A DNA stretch of 64,000 nt, from NCBI GenBank assembly GCA_964654415.1, contig CAZZIP010000002.1, positions 62,001-126,000 on the forward strand, in the 5' to 3' direction. A model generated the notes under the pieces. It was given only the letters and a program-made list of their open reading frames with translations. It was not told the origin of the DNA and did not search any database. This stretch comes from Methylohalobius sp964654415. Its GTDB lineage: Bacteria > Pseudomonadota > Gammaproteobacteria > Methylococcales > Methylothermaceae. Below, one piece after another: positions 1 through 7,908 of this stretch; positions within the stretch are counted from its first letter, which is position 1, and every line of letters starts with the position of its first letter. Both the position numbers and the translations under genes were made by a program.

Positions 1-47
1 GGCTTAAAGAGGGCCTTTTTGTAGCAATCGATGGCTAGACTTCCTTC

Positions 48-281
48 CTACCGGTAACGGGCCAGCGCTTCCTGAAGCGCCTTAGGCAGCGGCGTAGGCA
101 CTAATCGTTCGCCCTGCCTGCGCATACAGGCGATCTGCTGTTCGCCGCGAGCGATCAGTTCTTGGCGTCCGCCGGCATCCAGGCGCAGGTACTCAAACCG
201 CATGGTAAGGCGGTTTTGGGTGATTTGCCCGGCGCGCATGCGGATTAGGACTTCGTCGAAGGTGGAAAGCCTTGCAGAGAG
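48..281 (-). pseudogene. truncated 4HBT/YbgC-type acyl-CoA thioesterase remnant
   Basis: The minus-strand frame reads like the C-terminal half of a hot-dog-fold acyl-CoA thioesterase. It has ARLSTFDEVLIR, then a beta-strand pattern MRFEYLRLD and a tail VPTPLPKALQEAL, which resembles the family's closing strand and 'PlPeel..al' end. The homologous frame clearly begins before the only ATG (position 239) and runs into an in-frame TGA at 282-284. No start codon and none of the N-terminal half with the catalytic Asp are present before the next gene begins at 357. I infer a 5'-truncated, inactive gene; a 63-codon ORF from ATG 239 remains open but would lack the active site. Family assignment is from pattern memory only. 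Confidence 0.55.
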
Positions 282-356
282 TCAAAGCGGCGATTTGTAA
301 AAAATTCTGACAGTTTAGGGTCGCGGACATCGTTCCGGCAAGGATTGACGCTTATA

Positions 357-1142
357 TCAGTAGCCTTGTCCCAATCTTTGGGGAGTAAACATGTCCTCCC
401 CAATTGCAGGATCCTGGAAGCGGTAGTTTGCCCATAGCAGCCGGGTGATCTTGCCGCTTCGGTGGTTGACCATTTCCATTTCCCCCGGGCGCCAGAATTT
501 GTCCAGGTACTTTTTGTATTTGCGGTAGGAGAGGGTCTTTAGATGTTCGCCGCGGCGGTTGTAGTATTCGACCTTCCACGGGATGTAAAGCTCCTTATCG
601 ATCCAGGCCACTTGCCGGCTGTAAAGGGAGTGCTCGTCTTTGGGATAGCGCTCGAGGACAAAACTCTCCCGGGTTTGATAGGGCTCATCGCGCAAATACT
701 TGTAATTGTATTTCTCCACCTCTGGGGCGCCCATGTCTTCGTAGGAGAACTCGCTGCCCATGAAGGCACCGCCTTTGTTCGCTGCCGAGATCCGCTTTAC
801 CCGCTTAAGCGCGGGAAGATACAGCCACTGGTCATCGTCGCCCTGTTTGTGGGACAAGCTGAGAAACTGGGTATCCTTGACATCGAGGGGGCTGTCGAAC
901 ACGAGCAGGCTTTGGTCGCCGTCTTCTGTCCCTTCGCGGCCAAAGAACCGGATTTGGCGCTCGCTGGTCTCGCCCTGACGGTCGCTCAGGATCATCCGCA
1001 AGTCGGCGCTGACTCGATCCCAGCCGAGGTCGCGCCGCTCCATCTCACGGGCGATTTCCAATCCCCGCTCTTCGGCTGTCTCCGCCCAGGCGGTTACAAC
1101 AAACAGCAAGCTCAAAAAGAAAAAGATCCAAAGCGTTTTCAT
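357..1142 (-). CDS. LolA-like outer-membrane lipoprotein-sorting protein
   Basis: 261 aa with a clear Sec signal peptide (residues 1-20, cut after AWA). The mature part matches the periplasmic 'outer membrane lipoprotein-sorting protein' family (COG2834, LolA/LolB-like lipocalin fold): QWLYLPALKRVKRI in the middle, followed by FMGSEFSYEDM and a C-terminal GKITRLLWANYRF strand. In this family the protein usually sits beside an MMPL/RND exporter, as here: the exporter gene at 1154-3493 ends 11 bp upstream of this start, so the two are almost certainly one transcript. Likely role: periplasmic carrier or chaperone of a hydrophobic cargo (lipid or lipoprotein) delivered by the exporter. The cargo cannot be read from sequence. 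It is not the housekeeping LolA. Confidence 0.85.
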   Translation of the reverse strand: MKTLWIFFFLSLLFVVTAWAETAEERGLEIAREMERRDLGWDRVSADLRMILSDRQGETSERQIRFFGREGTEDGDQSLLVFDSPLDVKDTQFLSLSHKQGDDDQWLYLPALKRVKRISAANKGGAFMGSEFSYEDMGAPEVEKYNYKYLRDEPYQTRESFVLERYPKDEHSLYSRQVAWIDKELYIPWKVEYYNRRGEHLKTLSYRKYKKYLDKFWRPGEMEMVNHRSGKITRLLWANYRFQDPAIGEDMFTPQRLGQGY

Positions 1143-1153
1143 AGTCTTATCTG

Positions 1154-3493
1154 CTATTTCCCAAACTCAAGCATAGCCTCTCTTGGCTTGCTTGCTACTC
1201 CCACCAAGAGCAAAGGCGGCAGCAAAAAGAGATCCGCCAGCAGGGCAAAGCCGATGGTGATCGCCGTCAACAGCCCCATCTGGGCGTTGATGGTAAAATC
1301 CGACAAGGTCAGTACCAGAAAGCCAGCCGCCAATACTAAAGAAAACACCAAAGTGGCAACGCCCACGTGGGTAAAGGCATAGCGCACGGCCTCTATCCGA
1401 TCACCGCCGTTGACAAGACGCGCGTGTTGCCACTTGCTTAAGAAATGCACGGTATCATCGACTACGATCCCTAAAGTCATGCTTGCCACCACCGAGAGCC
1501 CCATGTTGATCTGGCCGTCGACGATCCCCCACAGTCCATACGCCAACAAGGCTGGCACCGTGTTGGAGATCAAGCTCAATAGCCCAAGCCCCACCGAACG
1601 CAAAGCCGCCACCAGCACCAAGGCGATTAAGGCAAACTCGACTATCGTGCCCAAAATCATGCCCTGGATATTGCTTTGCCCGATATAGGCGAAGATCAGG
1701 TTAGGACCGGTGGCCTGCGCCTGCATATAAGAAGGCGCGTGCTGTTGCAACCAGGCTCGGGCGCGGCGTTCTAAATCCAGCATCTCCCGGCTGGAGAGGT
1801 TTTTCAAGGTAGCGGTAAAACGGCTGGCCGATTTGTCCACGTTGATCCTGTCGGTGAGTTCTAAGCCTTCCGGCAGGGACATCTCGTAAAGCAAAAGATA
1901 CTGGGCAGCAAGGTCCCGGCTTTCCGGAATCCTGTACCAAACCGGGTCGTCCCCGTGCAGGTTGCGGTTTAAGCGCTTTAGGATGTCGGTCAGGGAAAAG
2001 ACGTGGATGACTTCGGGCTGCTCTCGATACCAGGCGGCAAACGCATCCAGGACACGCAAATACTCCGGTTCGGTTACCCCGCCTGGACCTTTGGCCGGCA
2101 AGGAGTAATCCATCACGTACATACCAGTCAGGTGTTTGGTAGCGTACTGGGCGTTTTGGCGAAAAGGAGTCGCAGGGGAAAAATATTTGATCAAATCGTC
2201 GTTGAGCTCATTTTGGGGAACAAATGCTCCAAGACCCATGACCGTTCCAAGCATGATGAGCAAAAACAGCCGGCGCCTGGCGATTACCCATTCCCCCAAG
2301 CGCACCATTCCCTCTTGGCCTAAAGGCGGCTTGCCGGCCCGGCACGGCAGCGCAAGCAATAGGCTTGGCAGCAACACCAACGTGTAGCAAAACGCAAACC
2401 CTACCCCTAAGGCAGTGAGGTTGCCCAGGTCTTGAAATGGCGGCGAGTCGCTGAAATTTAAGCTTAAGAACCCGAGGGCGGTGGTGAAATTGGTTAAAAA
2501 CATGGGCTTAAGGTTGAGGCGGAAAGCGTGCTCGACCGCCTTAAACCGCACCTGGCTCCAGGGATGGGGACTGAGCCAGCCGGCCTGCATGGCGATGAGA
2601 AAGCTGACCAAGAGGTGGACCGAATCGGCCACCGCTACGGTGAGGATGATGTTGGGAGCTGCTGCCGCAGGCGGGGAAATCGGAACGCCAAGCCAGCCGG
2701 CCAGACCCATGGTCGAGGCGATAGCACAAAGGATCGCCAGGCACGCCACCAAGGTCGCTTTGCCTGAGCGCAACAGCAGATACAGTACCAAAAACACCAA
2801 GCCGGCCATCGCCGGCACTAGAGTTTTAAGGTCGTGCAAAGAAGCCTCGGGGAAAGCGTTGCTCATCAGCACCCCCCCAGTCAGCCGCACTTCTAGATTG
2901 GGATCGCGCGCGGCAAGCTCGGCAGCCAGGCGTTTGGCATGGGAGACGACCATAGGGACTTCCCGTTCTTCGTCCACCCCTGGCAGGCGCACGCTGACGC
3001 TGACTCCGGTCACATCCGCACTGGGCGAAATCAGGCGATTCTTAAGCAGGGGTTCGTCTAGAGCGATTCGTTTGAGCCGTTCGAGTTCGGCATCGCTTAA
3101 ACGCTCAGGGTCATGATAAAAATCTTCAACGACTAATTCGTCTTCTCGGGCATAGGTGTATTGGAAGTTCTGCAGGGAATCGACGCGCTGAGCGTAAGGC
3201 AGGCGCCAAGCTTGTTTGGTCAGCCAAGCCACGGAGGCTAAGGTGAAGGGAGTAAAAACCCGGCCATCTTTAGGAGTGAGGACAAACAGCACAGTATCGT
3301 CCTTGGTGTAGGTGCGATGCAAAGCCTCTAGCACCTTAAGATGGGGATCGTCCTGATCGAAAAATACCCGATAGTCGGTAGTAAAATGCAAAAAGCGAAC
3401 GCCGCTTCCTAAAAGAGCCACCCACAAGCAAGCAGCGATTAATACCCATGCCCGCCAACGCTGTAAAAATCCAAGGTAGCGCTCAAGGCTCAT
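1154..3493 (-). CDS. RND/MMPL-family exporter
   Basis: 779 aa, two homologous halves, each a single TM helix, a large periplasmic loop and a bundle of five further TM helices (about 12 TM in all). Half one has the TM4 acidic signature TVAVADSVHLL and half two GIVVDDTVHFL; these Asp residues are the proton-relay positions of RND transporters. The size and duplicated layout fit the 'predicted exporter of the RND superfamily' (COG1033/MMPL, hopanoid-transporter-like) rather than the about 1030-aa AcrB drug pumps, and there is no membrane-fusion protein nearby. It forms an operon with the LolA-like gene 11 bp downstream, suggesting lipid or lipoprotein export across the periplasm. Start ATG at 3493. 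Substrate unknown. Confidence 0.85.
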   Translation of the reverse strand: MSLERYLGFLQRWRAWVLIAACLWVALLGSGVRFLHFTTDYRVFFDQDDPHLKVLEALHRTYTKDDTVLFVLTPKDGRVFTPFTLASVAWLTKQAWRLPYAQRVDSLQNFQYTYAREDELVVEDFYHDPERLSDAELERLKRIALDEPLLKNRLISPSADVTGVSVSVRLPGVDEEREVPMVVSHAKRLAAELAARDPNLEVRLTGGVLMSNAFPEASLHDLKTLVPAMAGLVFLVLYLLLRSGKATLVACLAILCAIASTMGLAGWLGVPISPPAAAAPNIILTVAVADSVHLLVSFLIAMQAGWLSPHPWSQVRFKAVEHAFRLNLKPMFLTNFTTALGFLSLNFSDSPPFQDLGNLTALGVGFAFCYTLVLLPSLLLALPCRAGKPPLGQEGMVRLGEWVIARRRLFLLIMLGTVMGLGAFVPQNELNDDLIKYFSPATPFRQNAQYATKHLTGMYVMDYSLPAKGPGGVTEPEYLRVLDAFAAWYREQPEVIHVFSLTDILKRLNRNLHGDDPVWYRIPESRDLAAQYLLLYEMSLPEGLELTDRINVDKSASRFTATLKNLSSREMLDLERRARAWLQQHAPSYMQAQATGPNLIFAYIGQSNIQGMILGTIVEFALIALVLVAALRSVGLGLLSLISNTVPALLAYGLWGIVDGQINMGLSVVASMTLGIVVDDTVHFLSKWQHARLVNGGDRIEAVRYAFTHVGVATLVFSLVLAAGFLVLTLSDFTINAQMGLLTAITIGFALLADLFLLPPLLLVGVASKPREAMLEFGK

Positions 3494-3524
3494 CGCTTGG
3501 GGTCAAGCCGGTGGTGATGAAGAC

Positions 3525-3756
3525 TTAAGTCTTTTGGGTCGCGGCCCGCCGCCTGAGTTCCTCGCGTGCCTGGCGGGCCAATTCTAGGTAACGCTGGCGC
3601 AAGATTTCAAGCTCCTCTTCTTCGATTTCCTATGCTCCGCCCGCCAGCCTGGCAAAGCGGTCGAATTTGACAATCCAGTAATGGGTATCTACCCCTTAAG
3701 CGTTGGAACCACTTTTCGATTTTAGCAGCGATTTCTAACTCTGCTGTTTTGGCCAT
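3525..3756 (-). pseudogene. broken small helical protein, frameshift plus stop
   Basis: A good Shine-Dalgarno (GAGGAG) precedes ATG 3756, and the frame opens MAKTAELEIAAKIEKWFQRL. After about 22 codons a run of four G appears to carry one extra base; the +1 frame then continues sensibly as VDTHYWIVKFDRFARLAGGA, meets an in-frame TAG, and goes on as a charged helix EIEEEELEILRQRYLELAR to the TAA at 3525. Reading across both lesions gives an about 76-residue, strongly helical cytoplasmic protein. The start overlaps the last 22 bp of the glutamate dehydrogenase gene, so it was probably translationally coupled to it. Family not recognised. A G-run miscall in the sequence could explain the frameshift but not the stop. 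Confidence 0.5.
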
Positions 3757-6700
3757 GGACTGCTCCTCGTTTGGGTTAGGGCATTAAAATTCAAAATGTT
3801 CAAAATCCCTTCTAGTTCCAAGCTTAGAGCCGCAAACGGAATAAGGGTAACTGGTGGGCAGCGCTCGATTTCCCGGCGCAAGCGCAAGAGCCGGCTGAAC
3901 TTCTGCAGGCACCTCGGACCACGGAGCAGTGCGTCCAGGGCCTGCTCCTCCTTGACCAAGTGACGAGTAAGGCTAAGACATGCCCCGTGGAGCCGCTCCT
4001 CGAGGGTCTGTTTGAGCCGGCTCTCCCACTCCGAGCGCGCTGGCGTCCTGGCCAACCAATCAAGCAACCCTGGAAGGCCCAGAAATTCGGCCACTTGGCG
4101 GAAGGCGCGCGCCACTTCGGAAAAATCGCCGCCGATATCGAGGGCCAAATCCATTAACGCTGGGAATTCCCGCAAGGCGGCAAATCCCACCAGCCGCTCC
4201 ATCAACGCCTCCGGCAAGCCTTCAGCAGCGAGGCGGGCAAATTCTCTCTCGTCTCCGGCTATGGTCCAAGCTTTAAGGTAAATTTGCAGAAACTCCTGGC
4301 CGCGGGTGATGATCTGGCTGTCCGGATCGAGCTGCCGGCCCCGCTCCAAAAACCAGCAGCAGCACCGCGCTAAAGTATCCTCGATACGCAGCAGCAAAGC
4401 ATATAGGCGCGCACTGCCTAGGGTTCGTTCTCGCGCCAGCAGAGCTGCGCGCAAAGTCTGTCCACCGAGCACCGCATCGAAAGTCAAATACAATCCCACA
4501 GCGTGTTCGAGCAGGGGAGTTGCGATGTCCTCTATCCAAGTCAGAAACGTCGCCCCGGCCCGGTCGAGGACGAAATTTGCCAAGTTCGTAACAGTAATTT
4601 CGGGTGCCAAGGGATGTGCGGCGACAGCTGGCAGGTAGCGTTCCACGAGTAAACCGGGGAAATATCCCTGAAGATACGGCTGTAACCAATCCTGGCGCAG
4701 AAAGTCCGAACGCTCTAGCAGTGCCTGCTTGAATTGCATTTTGGCGTGGGAGAGAAGAACGGCCAGCTCAGGTCGGGTCAAACAGCCCTCCGGCCTGGCC
4801 AGAACTTCCTCGCGATCTGGAAAGTCCGCCGCTTGCCGATCCAGGGCCCCGGCGTTCTCGAGCCGGTCGGCCAAAGCCAAAAACGGGAGCACATCGCGCC
4901 GACACCGTTCCAGTTCCAGCGACAGGCACAAAGCCTGGCTAGCGTTGTGGGCCAAAACGCGCATGACCACTTCATCTTCGAGATCGGCCAGCCAATCGCC
5001 TGGATTTTCTTGTAGCTGGCCCGTCTGCTTGAGCCGGTAAAGCAGGATCTTAAGATTGACCTCGTGATCGGACAGGTCCACCCCGCCGGAGTTGTCGATA
5101 GCGTCCAGGTTGATCTTGCCACCTTTTAAGGCGTACTCGACCCGAGCTTTCTGGGTGAACCCAAGATTGGCCCCCTCGGCGACTACTTTCACCTTAAGTT
5201 CACAAGCATCCACCCGCACGCTGTCGTTGGCCGGATCGCCCACCGTCTCGTTTTTTTCGCCGCTGGCCTTGATATAAGTGCCGATCCCTCCTAGCCATAA
5301 GAGGTCGGCTTCGGCAGTGAGCAGATGCCGGATCAGCTGCTCGCCGTCCAAGGCTGTCTGACGGATACCGAGCCAGCGTCTAACCTGGGGCGATAGCGGA
5401 ATCTCTTTGGCCGCGCGTGGCCAGACGCCGCCGCCTTCGGAAATCAGCGAGCGGTCGTAGCTGTCCCAGCCGGCGGCTTGCTCGAACAGCCGCTTCCGCT
5501 CGAGGTAGGAAGCCTCAGGGTCCGGGTCGGGGTCGAGAAAAATGTGCTGACCGGAAAACGCCGCCAGAAGCTTCAGCCGCCGCGACAGGAGCATTCCATT
5601 ACCGAATACATCTCCATCCATGCTGCCGATGCCGACGACAGTGACGATCTCATTGTCCAAGTCGCGCCCCAGTTCGCGGAAATGGCGCCGCGCACACTCG
5701 AAGGCCCCTTTGGCGGTGATTCCCAAGCGCTTGTGGTCGTAGCCTGAAGAGCCGCCACTGGCGAAGGCGTCTTTGAGCCAGAAGCGGTATTCGGTCGCCA
5801 CCTGGTTGGCGGTATCGGACAGGCGCGCGGTCCCTTTGTCAGCGGCCACGACCAGATAATAATCGTCGCTGTCGTAACAGACGAGTCTGGGTGGATGGAC
5901 GGCGCGCCCATCTTCCAAGTTGTCCGTTAAGTCCAACAGGGCGCGCATGAAAGTGACATACGCTTCTTTGGGACTGCCGCGTTTGACGATGAATCCGCCC
6001 TTGGCGCCTTGGGGGACGATCAGGGCGTTTTTGAGCATCTGAGTGCGCATCAGCTCCCAAACCTCGGTGCGAAAGTCGTCCGGGCGGTCGGACCAGCGGA
6101 TGCCGCCCCGCGCCACCCGGCTAGCGCGCAGGTGGACTGCTTCGACGTAAGGGCTATGGACGTAGATTTCAAACAACGGCTTAGGCGCCGGCATCTCGAT
6201 TACGCCCAGACCGCTGAGCTTAAAGGCCAGGCGGCCTTCGGCGCCGGGGAGGAAGAAATTGGTCCGCACCGTAGCATCGATCAGATTGAATAACATACGC
6301 AGGAGACGGTCGGTTTTGAGGTCTTCCACCCCGGCCAGTACTTCCTGCAGCTTCAGGCGAAGGGGCAACAGCCCTTCTTCCTCACGAGCGTCCAAGCTCG
6401 GCCAAGGAAGGTCAGGGTCAAAGCGGGTGCGGAAATACTCGCAAAGTAGCCGCGCAGCTTCCGGACAATCCAGCAGCGCTTGATGAAAACGCTCGCGGCT
6501 GTCGCGCGTGAGTTGCAGATAGTAGTTGCGATAGCCACGCAATACGTCGATTAGGCGCCAGTCAAGACCTTCGACCAGGGCTAAACCGTTGAGGCGATCG
6601 TCTTCGACTTTACCGGCAAGCTGCGCCCGCAAAAGGTCCAAAACCACTTCCCGGGCAGCGGCCAGGCGCTCGGCTCCAGCTGGGGCTTCCACCTGGAAGC

Positions 6701-7022
6701 AGCGCAAGTACACTTTGCCCTCGGGGGTCTTGATCTGGAAACTGCGCTGGTCGATTACCCGCAAACCCAGGTTCCGCAAAGGTGGCAGCCACTCGTCCAG
6801 ATAGCCAGGTCTGGCGCTATAGAAACGCAAGTCCGGCGGCTGCCCCCGCTCTAGCCATAGGTCTACTCCGGCTTCTCCACCGTGCGCTTCGATGAACTGA
6901 ACCTCCCTGAGCGCTTGGCGCGGGCTCACTGCGCGCCGGTAGGCCCTCGGGAAGGCCCCTCGATAGCGGTCCGCAACGACAGGGTCGGCCAGGGCCTGGA
7001 ATTCCGTCTCCCAGGACCCCAT
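3735..7022 (-). CDS. NAD-specific glutamate dehydrogenase, large type
   Basis: 1095 aa. Oxidatively deaminates L-glutamate to 2-oxoglutarate with NAD+. The catalytic domain is recognisable by QGAKGGFIVK (glutamate/catalytic Lys region), VCYDSDDYYLV, then GIGSMDGDVFGNGMLLS of the NAD-binding half, and the long helical C-terminal domain of the high-molecular-weight family follows. The Pseudomonas/Streptomyces enzymes are about 1600-1650 aa; this protein begins at a point corresponding to the middle of their regulatory N-terminus, so it is the short (about 115-120 kDa) subclass. The start ATG 7022 lies 3 bp after the stop of the RsbW-like kinase gene and has only a weak ribosome site, which implies translational coupling. 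A short-form enzyme has lost much of the N-terminal allosteric region. Confidence 0.9.
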   Translation of the reverse strand: MGSWETEFQALADPVVADRYRGAFPRAYRRAVSPRQALREVQFIEAHGGEAGVDLWLERGQPPDLRFYSARPGYLDEWLPPLRNLGLRVIDQRSFQIKTPEGKVYLRCFQVEAPAGAERLAAAREVVLDLLRAQLAGKVEDDRLNGLALVEGLDWRLIDVLRGYRNYYLQLTRDSRERFHQALLDCPEAARLLCEYFRTRFDPDLPWPSLDAREEEGLLPLRLKLQEVLAGVEDLKTDRLLRMLFNLIDATVRTNFFLPGAEGRLAFKLSGLGVIEMPAPKPLFEIYVHSPYVEAVHLRASRVARGGIRWSDRPDDFRTEVWELMRTQMLKNALIVPQGAKGGFIVKRGSPKEAYVTFMRALLDLTDNLEDGRAVHPPRLVCYDSDDYYLVVAADKGTARLSDTANQVATEYRFWLKDAFASGGSSGYDHKRLGITAKGAFECARRHFRELGRDLDNEIVTVVGIGSMDGDVFGNGMLLSRRLKLLAAFSGQHIFLDPDPDPEASYLERKRLFEQAAGWDSYDRSLISEGGGVWPRAAKEIPLSPQVRRWLGIRQTALDGEQLIRHLLTAEADLLWLGGIGTYIKASGEKNETVGDPANDSVRVDACELKVKVVAEGANLGFTQKARVEYALKGGKINLDAIDNSGGVDLSDHEVNLKILLYRLKQTGQLQENPGDWLADLEDEVVMRVLAHNASQALCLSLELERCRRDVLPFLALADRLENAGALDRQAADFPDREEVLARPEGCLTRPELAVLLSHAKMQFKQALLERSDFLRQDWLQPYLQGYFPGLLVERYLPAVAAHPLAPEITVTNLANFVLDRAGATFLTWIEDIATPLLEHAVGLYLTFDAVLGGQTLRAALLARERTLGSARLYALLLRIEDTLARCCCWFLERGRQLDPDSQIITRGQEFLQIYLKAWTIAGDEREFARLAAEGLPEALMERLVGFAALREFPALMDLALDIGGDFSEVARAFRQVAEFLGLPGLLDWLARTPARSEWESRLKQTLEERLHGACLSLTRHLVKEEQALDALLRGPRCLQKFSRLLRLRREIERCPPVTLIPFAALSLELEGILNILNFNALTQTRSSPWPKQQS

Positions 7023-7025
7023 CGC

Positions 7026-7445
7026 TTAACCCAGCCGTTTTTTCATGACCAGCACATTGCCGTCTACGCCGCGCTGGTATTCCACCTCGTCCATCAGGCA
7101 GCGGATCAAAAACAGGCCGCGACCATGCTCCACTGGGGCATCCGCAGGAATCTCGGGCAGCGCCTTAAGGTCGAAACCCTGGCCTTGATCGTGGACCTTG
7201 ATGCAGAGGTGCTCCGGGTCGATGTGGATTTCGACCCGCACAGTTTTGTTGGCATTGGCGCGATGGGCGTGCTTGATCGCATTGGCGAGCGCTTCGGTCA
7301 AGACCAGGTTTAGATGATAAGCCAAAGCCTCGCGATCGCCCCGGTAACGATCCAGCTCGCGGCCAATCGCCTCGCCAATGCTACCGATCAGGCTCAGGTA
7401 ACGGGTCTGGTTGGGGACCACGATGTCTACCTCGATGTCGCTCAC
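7026..7445 (-). CDS. RsbW-like anti-sigma factor / serine kinase (HATPase_c)
   Basis: 139 aa, a single GHKL/HATPase domain. Visible motifs: N-box EALANAIKHA, G1 box VHDQGQGFD and G2 box GRGLFLIRCLMDEV. There is no sensor or dimerisation domain, so this is an anti-sigma-type kinase (RsbW/SpoIIAB family) rather than a histidine kinase. It overlaps the upstream STAS gene by 4 bp (ATGA), the usual partner-switch pair: the kinase phosphorylates the STAS protein on Ser and releases or binds a client. No PP2C phosphatase or sigma gene is in the window, so client and phosphatase must be encoded elsewhere. Co-transcription with glutamate dehydrogenase is unusual. Confidence 0.88.
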   Translation of the reverse strand: MSDIEVDIVVPNQTRYLSLIGSIGEAIGRELDRYRGDREALAYHLNLVLTEALANAIKHAHRANANKTVRVEIHIDPEHLCIKVHDQGQGFDLKALPEIPADAPVEHGRGLFLIRCLMDEVEYQRGVDGNVLVMKKRLG

Positions 7446-7780
7446 GGTTTCTCACCGGTAACTTCGTCTACACTAGCATAAATGTCGAATACCCGGCTCA
7501 AACGGGTCAACTCGAACATTTCCTTTACCCGGGGTTGCGGTCCTGCCAACACCAAGGTCCCCTGGTGCAGATTAGCGTTCTTGTAGCCAGACAAAAGCGC
7601 GCCCAAACCCGAACTGTCGATGAAGCGGACCTGACTCAGGTCAACTATGAGATGCTTTTCGCCGTTTTCTAGAAGCTTTAGGAAATAGTCTTTGAGTGCA
7701 TCGGAATTGTGCGCGTCTACCCGAGGTTCGCGCAGGCGAAGGATCGTCCAATCTCGGCGCTTTTCGATCTCGATTTGCAT
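7442..7780 (-). CDS. STAS-domain anti-sigma factor antagonist
   Basis: 112 aa, one STAS domain. The conserved loop VRFIDSSGLGALL contains the Ser that RsbW-type kinases phosphorylate (second Ser of DSS, by family analogy with SpoIIAA/RsbV). The protein is the cognate partner of the HATPase encoded immediately downstream with a 4-bp overlap. First gene of the STAS-kinase-glutamate dehydrogenase operon; the 128-bp gap to the divergent bcsA must hold the promoters of both operons. Whether the module controls a sigma factor, exopolysaccharide synthesis or another target cannot be told from sequence. Confidence 0.88.
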   Translation of the reverse strand: MQIEIEKRRDWTILRLREPRVDAHNSDALKDYFLKLLENGEKHLIVDLSQVRFIDSSGLGALLSGYKNANLHQGTLVLAGPQPRVKEMFELTRLSRVFDIYASVDEVTGEKP

Positions 7781-7908
7781 GGCTTTTCGTTTCCCCCTTA
7801 GACTTTAAACTAAACTTAGTCATTAGGGAGCTTATGCCAGTTTGCAGTCGACTGTAAACCAATTGATCTTCATTTTCCAAGAAGGTTCTGTCCGCGCTAA
7901 AAACAAAA

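Noticed and set aside
1..47. Possible terminator stem GGCTTAAAGAGGGCCTTTTT
   Set aside because: Only a 3-bp stem can be paired within the window; the rest would lie outside it.
543..1382. Long plus-strand open frame opposite the LolA-like and RND genes
   Set aside because: It lies antisense to two well-supported genes, has no ribosome site and no family-like composition.
7781..7908. FleQ-like or sigma-54 site ahead of bcsA
   Set aside because: Only partial matches to either consensus were found; not reliable enough to list.
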